Source: Saposhnikovia divaricata (Eukaryota > Streptophyta > Magnoliopsida > Apiales > Apiaceae). Taken from it: DNA of 64,000 nt. Each line of letters opens with the position of its first letter. The stretch's first letter is position 1. A program made the position numbers and the translations under genes. The stretch is from NCBI GenBank assembly GCA_036435485.1, contig CM071596.1, positions 16,954,001 through 17,018,000 on the forward strand. The letters run 5' to 3'. The notes under the pieces are model-generated. The model saw only the letters and a list, made by a program, of their open reading frames with translations. It did not search any database and was not told the DNA's origin. Shown in pieces: positions 57,637-64,000 of this stretch.

Positions 57637-60437
57637 ACATACATTTGGTAAGGCCTATTTTGTATTTATGCTAACTTGGGTCCACTTCTTGCTCGCAAAT
57701 GTAAAATACTTTCCTTAATTCAATTCAAGTTCCACCTCTTGCTCACTGATGCGGATGAAACCTGCGGAGCTTGATTAATCATTTCCACATCTCCACGACA
57801 CACGTGCTCAGGGAACTTGTAAGGTTTTTTTTTTCTCTCTTACATTCTTTAATTTTGGTGAACTTAGTTCGCACTTTGTACGGATATGTAATTCATTATG
57901 CATATTTTCTTCTGAGCTTTATTTTCTATGTCGTTTGTTTGATGAATTTCGTTCATATTTTCAGGTCATTGCTACAAGTTTGGAACTCACCTTATTTTGA
58001 ATTTCCTGCTTATTTGATTTGATTAGTATGATTGAGATAGATATTTATATTATTGGATTGGGGATTTTCTTGCTTTTCTTATATTGATGCGGGTTAGCGT
58101 TTTTCTTCTTCTTCTTCTTATTATTATTTGCGATGATCTTAATAACGTTGCCTAAATCTCTTTATATGATAACTATGCCTAAATCTCTTTTTAGTAATAG
58201 ATTTTGCCCCTTAATCTTGTGCATATATTTATTATATACAGTATAAAATATCATCTTCGTATTAAATATACTAATTTATAGCCCATGCGTCAAATCTTAT
58301 GCATAAATTTATTTTGTACACCATAAAATATCATCTTTGTATTAAATATACTAATTTATAGCCCATGCGATGTACGGACTTTTTTTATATATTATAATTT
58401 TTATTTTTATATACCCCTGTTTGCTTATTATATTTTTTTGCATAGATATGTAGATTGTTTACTGCAATCATAACTGTGAGACAGTAGAATCGATTGGTAA
58501 ATTTATGGATACTTCCACTCGTGAAGAAAAAGATTTTATACCAAAGTCACGATGTATTAAATGATCATGCAAGTCAATGCAGTCAGAAAATAAAAAGCTT
58601 CCAAATTGGCATTTTCCCTAAACAGGTCCACGAGCAATATTTATTCTTTACTCCTATGGAAGGGAGTCTACTTGTGTATTTCACATCATATGTATAACCC
58701 TTAATGCTATATAATTGGCTTTATATAATAGCCTAATCCCTAGTGATATCGCTAATGTACTTTATTTCATGATACTACTTATTGGTGGGAATGTTTTTCA
58801 CTTGAATACTTTAGGTTTTTGCTAACTGATGATACTTTTAAAAGTAGCAATATGAGAGGTAGATTGCACATTCCTAGGATTGTTTCCCACCGTTCACTTA
58901 TTTCTTTTATATAATAATATTGCTATTCGCCTTATAGCTACTCATATTGCATGCCTTGTGTTATGAAGGCTCAATCCATGCTTCATTGAAACTTTTGTTA
59001 AATATCATGTAGTTCTTAGAAATGATTCAGTTGTATTATGTTCTTATAATTTTGGATCATTATGTCTTACTGTTTTGTGAAATCGTATTGTACTTAAATG
59101 TTTTGTACTTGTTTACTCTTTTGGGGTATATTTTACATATCCTTTGGAATAGAACTCATTACAATCAAAACCAAAAAAGAAAGAGGAATCTAAAAATGGA
59201 TCCTGTTTGAGCTTTATCATAGTAGATACGAAGGTTTCTATATTCCGCAATTTCAGAAGCGTACGAAGTTGTTAATGAACTTGAAGATTTTGTTTGCTAA
59301 AGTTTAATTTGATGACGTACCTGAATCTTGGAGCAATCTATATAATTTCCCATGTCTCCGACGGTGACAACATCCCTGTAGACATGTCGGTAAAGCTTTA
59401 ATATATTGTGTCCATTATGTAAACCTGATGTGATACAGTATTGACAGAGGGCTAAATTGCAATGAATGCAGTATCTCTTCCGTAGACTTTTGCAATGGTT
59501 GTGAACTGGACACTCGTCAAAAAATGTTTTAGCTAGAAACAAGTCAAGCCATGCCGGCTTGCCCTGGAATCTGTGCTCCTCCTGAAAAGGAATTTCTGTC
59601 AGGTAAAGACTGCTTTCTAAATTAGATATTCAATTTACTGTGAATGACATGAAAATTTAATTGGTAAAGGGTAATAACACGAGTTGAGCACTATATATTT
59701 TTTCGGTTCTGGACAGAGATTATCGTTAAAAGGTAATGAATCTTCTGACAGTGGATTATATATTATATATCAAATTAGTGGACAGATAGGCGAAGAAAAG
59801 GACCTAGGATATATTCGCAAGCACACTATAATAAGAATACTAATATATTCTTTAACTGGCGTATGTTATATTTTACAGGGGATATTAACTACTAATTTAC
59901 CGAATGAGCTACTAGTCCTGTACTGTTCACTTTTCCTCCCATGTAGCTGACTATGTTTTCCTGCTATTGTCCTAATTAGCCTTGATACTGCACGGATTCG
60001 AAAATAAAAATTAAGAAATAATAGTACATTAGTGAAAATTAATTCAAGTATTCCTGGACAAACCATTTCCAAACTTCAATGAAGCACCAACTACCGACCA
60101 GCTGGAGTAAAATTGTCGTAGCACACTGTCAACTAGTGTGTAGTCCAGCAATACTTCACACAAGTTAAGTTTTTACACATAATTCTAGTGATAAATTCAG
60201 AATATATGTGTGGAATTTTCCAGTAGAATACTAATTTCGGAAATTACCTTTTTAATTTCGATCTAGGCTAGCTACATATATCCAATGAATCAAATATATT
60301 TGCTAAAGCAATTACAATCAAATAAATTTGTTCAGCTACATAAAAATCTAGGACAAACTGTGTATAACTGTAGGAATTATACATATGTGACTTAGTTTAC
60401 ATACCCGTTGAATTGATCTTGAATGATGAACACTCAT
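56540..60437 (-). CDS. PLATZ transcription factor, copy 4
   Basis: Exons: 60405-60437, 59321-59581, 56841-56993, 56540-56722; 209 residues. Exon 1 reads MSVHHSRSIQR: two changes against the other copies, and the donor is GTATGT after CGG rather than GTACGT after CAG. Exon 2 is of the copy 1 type (doubled Glu, LDLF, CQYC); exon 3 is of the copy 2 type (APEHAC). Exon 4 starts VEEFSRK and has FLAFRN. Zinc ligands are intact. It stands first in the direction of transcription, at the diverged edge of the array. Its intron 2 lacks about 30 bp near 57105 that the others have, without touching exons. Confidence 0.88.
57552..57640. repeat. (CT)n(CA)n microsatellite, PLATZ copy 4 intron 2
   Basis: About 55 bp of CT and 34 bp of CA; the shortest allele in the array. 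Confidence 0.97.
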
Positions 60438-61045
60438 GGCTTCTTTTGTGAACAAATTTTGAAGGAACAGAAGGGGTTGATTATGACTTATTTGCTGTCT
60501 CTGGACACCACCACGGTTTTAATAAGAACATTTGTTCACAAAAATCTTATTATGGATATTAAAATAATGAAAATGATTTAATATATGCTTTTTCTAATCT
60601 GGTTTGTTGTAGTATATAAAAAGAAAACTTGAATTAGTATCTCCAGAATCTAATTTGGAAAAAGAATGCCAAATGTTGACATAAATATTCCATAATATTC
60701 TATTATTTATTATATTCGATGTTTTTTAAAATCTAATGGATAAAAGATACAAATAAAAGGAAAAAGGTACCTCAATCAATTAATAATATTAGGTAATTTC
60801 ATGACTACCTTGAATTCTAAAAAAAAGAGTCTCATTTTCCAAATCTGCATATAACATTTTTGCTGGAGGCCTATTGTAAGTTGAGCTTGTTTTTTATATG
60901 AAACTTGCGATTAGAATGATTAATGAAATTATAAGTAAAGTCATTTTGAAAAATAGACAGAACTATATCTACAAGAGACGTGGTTTGTGTGTTTATGCAT
61001 ATTACAAGAGATTTATAACGGTGGCCTTGGTAGTCGAGGAACCAC

Positions 61046-61318
61046 TCATATCATATATCTTCTGGTTTCTATATTAGCTGAAAGATACTCATCAATTCGT
61101 TTGACTGTCTTTGCTATCTTAACTTGACTAGCAAATAAATGGTCCTTTCCGTCAAGCCACATTTGCAAACATTTTTGAAGTGCATCTTGAGTGATCTCTT
61201 TGTACTCAATTGCTTCTAGTCTGTTACAATGATATTGTGCTTGGTTGTGTTGACAGTGTGGACTACATAGTTCCAGGTTACAGGGGATTTGTCCTGCATT
61301 GGCGTTTTCAGGCTGCAA
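61046..61318 (-). CDS. Exon-like ORF of unknown gene, probably 3'-terminal exon
   Basis: A minus-strand frame of about 88 codons opens right after a good acceptor (TTGCAG before CCTGAAAACGCC, near 61313) and closes with TGA at 61046-61048. The peptide is Cys/His-rich at its start (CNLELCSPHCQHNQAQYHC) and then helical: DALQKCLQMWLDGKDHLF, VKIAKTVKRIDEYLSANIE. Such a layout suggests a last exon rather than a whole gene, with 5' exons further right, but none could be found there. It touches the end of array unit 4. I do not recognise the family. Confidence 0.4.
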   Translation of the reverse strand: MQPENANAGQIPCNLELCSPHCQHNQAQYHCNRLEAIEYKEITQDALQKCLQMWLDGKDHLFASQVKIAKTVKRIDEYLSANIETRRYMI

Positions 61319-61925
61319 TTACGGATTTACTTATGAATATTCTTTCTTTCCAAGTACTTTAGAATATGAAATTGTTGGGTGTTAATTAGGATACGCTTGC
61401 TTATGTTGCTTCATGACAGGAGATTGAGGCTTCTCAAAGAAATGTTACAATGGAAAGGTAAATACGTAATCACCATTAAAGTTGATAACTCTATTGAGGT
61501 GGTGTTCTAAACATCACTAGTTTGACAGAAGCCGCAGCAGTAATGAAACATATTACAGTTCTATCACAAACTGTGATGTTGAGAATAGACATGATTTTTC
61601 TGCACCAATGTCACCATTAATTCCTCAATCATGTTGCATGGTATTGCCGAACATGAGCAAACAAATTACTGCTCTTGCTCTGTTGCAGTTCTATCACAAA
61701 CCGTGATGTTGAGAAGAGACTAAAAAGTAAAGCGCGTTTACATCTACAACGGTTACATTATCAAAACTCACTATTAACTGTGAAAAAATGACAATATTAA
61801 CGTATTTGTAAAAAAATGTACAAATAAAGCAAATCTGGCGGGCAACTTTAGCATTTTGAATTAGAAATTTACCAAGAATACTAGATTTAAAGTTTCTATT
61901 TGCAAAAATACCATCTCCTTGAATT
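61319..61925. other. Single-copy version of the neighbour remnant
   Basis: No ORF. It includes the segment (61485-61670) similar to the remnants inside the array. A 35-bp word, CAGTTCTATCACAAAC.., occurs twice (about 61556 and 61686), a small local duplication. Confidence 0.55.
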
Positions 61926-62678
61926 AATTGCAATTTTACCAACCTAAGTTTCAAAATTGCAAAAATACCAACCCTAACCCTCCCCCCTTTCTCCTTTTCC
62001 CTTTCCCCTTTCTGCGTTCAGCCTGTTTTTTTTTTTTTAAAGGTGGGGTGCTATTTTGGTGGATTTGGGTTGCAAGGCCCCGCAGGGGCATATTCAACTG
62101 AATGCAACCACATTCAACCAAATGCAACCACATTCAATCAAATGCAACCACATTCAACTTTTTTTTTTTGTAAGGTGGGGTGATTTTGGTGGATTTGGGT
62201 TGCAAGGTCCCGCCAGGGGCAATATACAACCAAATGCAATCACATTCAACTTTTTTTTTTTTTTAGGTGGGGTGATTTTGGTGAATTTGGGTTGCAAGGC
62301 CCCGCCAGGGGCAATATACAACCAAATGCAACCACATTCAACTTTCTCTTTTTTTTAAGGTGGGATGATTTTGGTGGATTTGAGTTGCAAGGCCCCGCCA
62401 GGGGCAATATTCAACTGAATGCAACTGAAATCAGAAATTTAGTTGCATATGGTTGCATTCAGTTGCTGATTTCATGTTCCATTTTTCAGTTGTCATTTTC
62501 GACCTCATTTTTGGACTCTATATAATATATATAGAGTCCAAAAATAAGGTCGAAAATGACAACTGAAAAATGGAACATGAAATCAGAAATTTAGTTGCAT
62601 ATGGTTGCATTCAGTTGCAAATTTAGTTGAATATGCCTCTGCGGGGCCATGCAACCTAAATCCACCAAAATATCACCC

Positions 62679-62735
<57 letters not shown>

Positions 62736-63110
62736 CAAAAATGAGGTCGAAAATGTCAAATGACAAATGGAACTTAAAATCAGAAATTTAGTTGCATGTG
62801 GTTGCATTTAGTTGCAATTAGTTGCATGTGGTTGCATTCAGTTGAATATGCCCCTGCGGGGCCTTGCAAACCAAATCCACAAAAATATCCCCACCTTTAA
62901 AAAAAAGAAGTTGAATGTAGTTGAATGTGGTTGCATTCAGTTGAATATGCCCCTGCGGGGCCTTGCAACCCAAATGAACCAAAATAGCACCCCACCTTAA
63001 AAAAAAAAAAAAAATACAACCGCCGCTGCCAAAGAAAGAGGGGGGAGGGGGGGCTAGGGTTAGGTTTAGTATTTTTGTAATTTTGAAACTTAGTTAGTAA
63101 AATTGCAAAT
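61926..63110. mobile_element. Foldback element with internal repeats
   Basis: Outer arms are inverted copies: left 61926-61990 (AATTGCAATTTTACC, CAAAAATACCAACCCTAACC) against right 63045-63110 (GGGCTAGGGTTAGG, AGTAAAATTGC). Inside, units built from AAGGTGGGGTG, GGATTTGGGTTGCAAGGCCC and GCAACCACATTCAAC occur in one orientation four times on the left (62036, 62173, 62266, 62358). They occur inverted three times on the right (about 62620-62685, 62830-62895, 62905-63000). At the centre are two 57-bp arms (62465-62521 and 62529-62585) with one mismatch and a 7-nt spacer. No ORF, no clear target duplication. It fits a foldback/MULE-like non-autonomous element. Confidence 0.7.
62683..62732. repeat. 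(TA)n microsatellite inside the foldback element
   Basis: About 50 bp of pure TA, between two inverted repeat modules. Confidence 0.97.
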
Positions 63111-64000
63111 AGGTATTCGTAACAAAAGTAAATGTGCAAAAATTTACTTTTTACTATTTATTTATCAAAAAACCTCTTTTGAATTCGTCATTATTATATG
63201 CGCATGTGTAATACTCTAACAAGCAATCCGTAATTTATATATATACTTGCCAATAACCCGTGCGATGCACGGATATGATTTTAATATTTTTATCTTATTT
63301 TTTAATATTTTAATATTATTATTTATAATTTTAATATATGTTTTTCAATTAGTAGAAAAATAAATTATAGAAGATACTAAAATATAATAATACATATTTT
63401 ATAGTATTCTAAATGATAGTGTTTTTCTTCTATATTAAAATTTACAAATAGACAATATAACTTTTTAAATTTAATATAATTTTAATGAAATTTATATTAT
63501 ATTTTTATATAAACATTATTTTCAATTTTTCTTTTAAATTTTAATTTAATATTATTTGATATATTCATATTTAAGGATTATACTTATGTTCTTATTATAA
63601 AGAATATATACTTATTTTTAATATATTTTATTAATAATTGAAAGATATGATGTTATATTTTTGAATATATATTAATGATTGCAATTAAAATTAAAAACGT
63701 GAAAAAGACAATCAATTAATTATCATTAATTATATTATGTTATACCCTATTTTATAGTATTCTAAATTATAGTGTTTTGATGTGTGTTGTATGACCAAAA
63801 AAAGAGTACCAAACCGACAACCAAATATACAATATTTCGCTTATAATAGTTGTGATGCACGGAAGATTTTAAATATTTTTATTTTAATATTTAATATTTT
63901 TATTTTATTATTCATAATTTTAATATTTATTTTTTAATAAGATTTTAAATATTTTTATCTTAATATTTAATATTTTTATTTTATTATTCATAATTTTAAT
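63111..64000. other. Very AT-rich DNA with a Helitron-like hairpin
   Basis: No gene seen. At 63257-63272 CCCGTGCGATGCACGG forms a GC hairpin like that at 2154-2168, but no CTRRT end is clear. A half copy, GTGATGCACGG, is at about 63851. The last 140 bp contain two direct copies of a word of about 65 bp starting AGATTTTAAATATTTTTAT (about 63866 and 63940); the second is cut by the window edge. Confidence 0.6.

Noticed and set aside
61966..61985. Telomere-like ACCCTAACCCT
   Set aside because: Only about one and a half repeats, and mirrored in the other arm of the foldback element; too short to be an interstitial telomere tract.
62036..62420. CRISPR-like appearance of spaced repeats
   Set aside because: This is eukaryotic DNA, the spacing is irregular, the repeats continue in inverted orientation, and there are no cas genes; it is a foldback element.

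Overview
The window is nuclear DNA of a flowering plant, almost certainly a eudicot. It is AT-rich, with long introns that have GT..AG borders. It holds nested LTR retrotransposons of plant-only lineages, a tRNA-type SINE, a Stowaway MITE, Helitron-like termini, and four genes for PLATZ, a plant-specific zinc-binding transcription factor family. I cannot fix the family from sequence alone; the mix of elements fits an asterid (inference).

Layout. (1) 1-3873 is intergenic DNA. It holds an internally deleted gypsy element (219-1497), a Helitron terminus (2141), a Stowaway MITE (3033-3278) and a SINE with a perfect 15-bp target duplication (3481-3654). (2) 3874-38418 is one very large nest. A Tat-lineage Ty3-gypsy element carries gag, pol with a second archaeal-type RNase H, and an antisense gene with its own TATA box. 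It is flanked by ATTCC/ATTCC. Several later elements broke it up: a solo LTR inside integrase (9434-10991); a deleted Del/Tekay-like gypsy element inside the antisense gene (12829-19162, duplication CCTAT); and a Sirevirus-type Copia element with an RTE LINE fragment at its end (19928-37525). The Copia 3' LTR is itself split by a 2.67-kb solo LTR (22136-24802, duplication ATTAA). (3) 38778-61053 is a tandem array of four units of about 5.1-5.8 kb. Each unit carries one four-exon PLATZ gene on the minus strand, and all four reading frames look intact. (4) 61054-64000 holds an exon-like fragment of another gene, a foldback element of about 1.2 kb, and very AT-rich DNA.

Most notable points. The 2.67-kb solo LTR holds five copies of a promoter module. 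Each pairs the plant snRNA upstream sequence element (RTCCCACATCG) with a TATA box 31-33 bp downstream, the geometry of Pol II snRNA promoters. The Copia element carries, after pol and in sense, one continuous frame of about 1,718 codons with five nonsense mutations, plus a small antisense ORF in the gap before it. A chimeric ORF joins Copia gag in frame to an RTE LINE reverse transcriptase. The PLATZ copies are mosaics: exon 2 groups copies 1+4 against 2+3, while exon 3 groups 1+3 against 2+4, which points to exchange within intron 2.

The only genes here likely to serve the host are the four PLATZ genes. Everything between 3.8 and 38.4 kb is retroelement DNA, mostly decayed by nonsense changes (CGA to TGA and CAG to TAG) and frameshifts.
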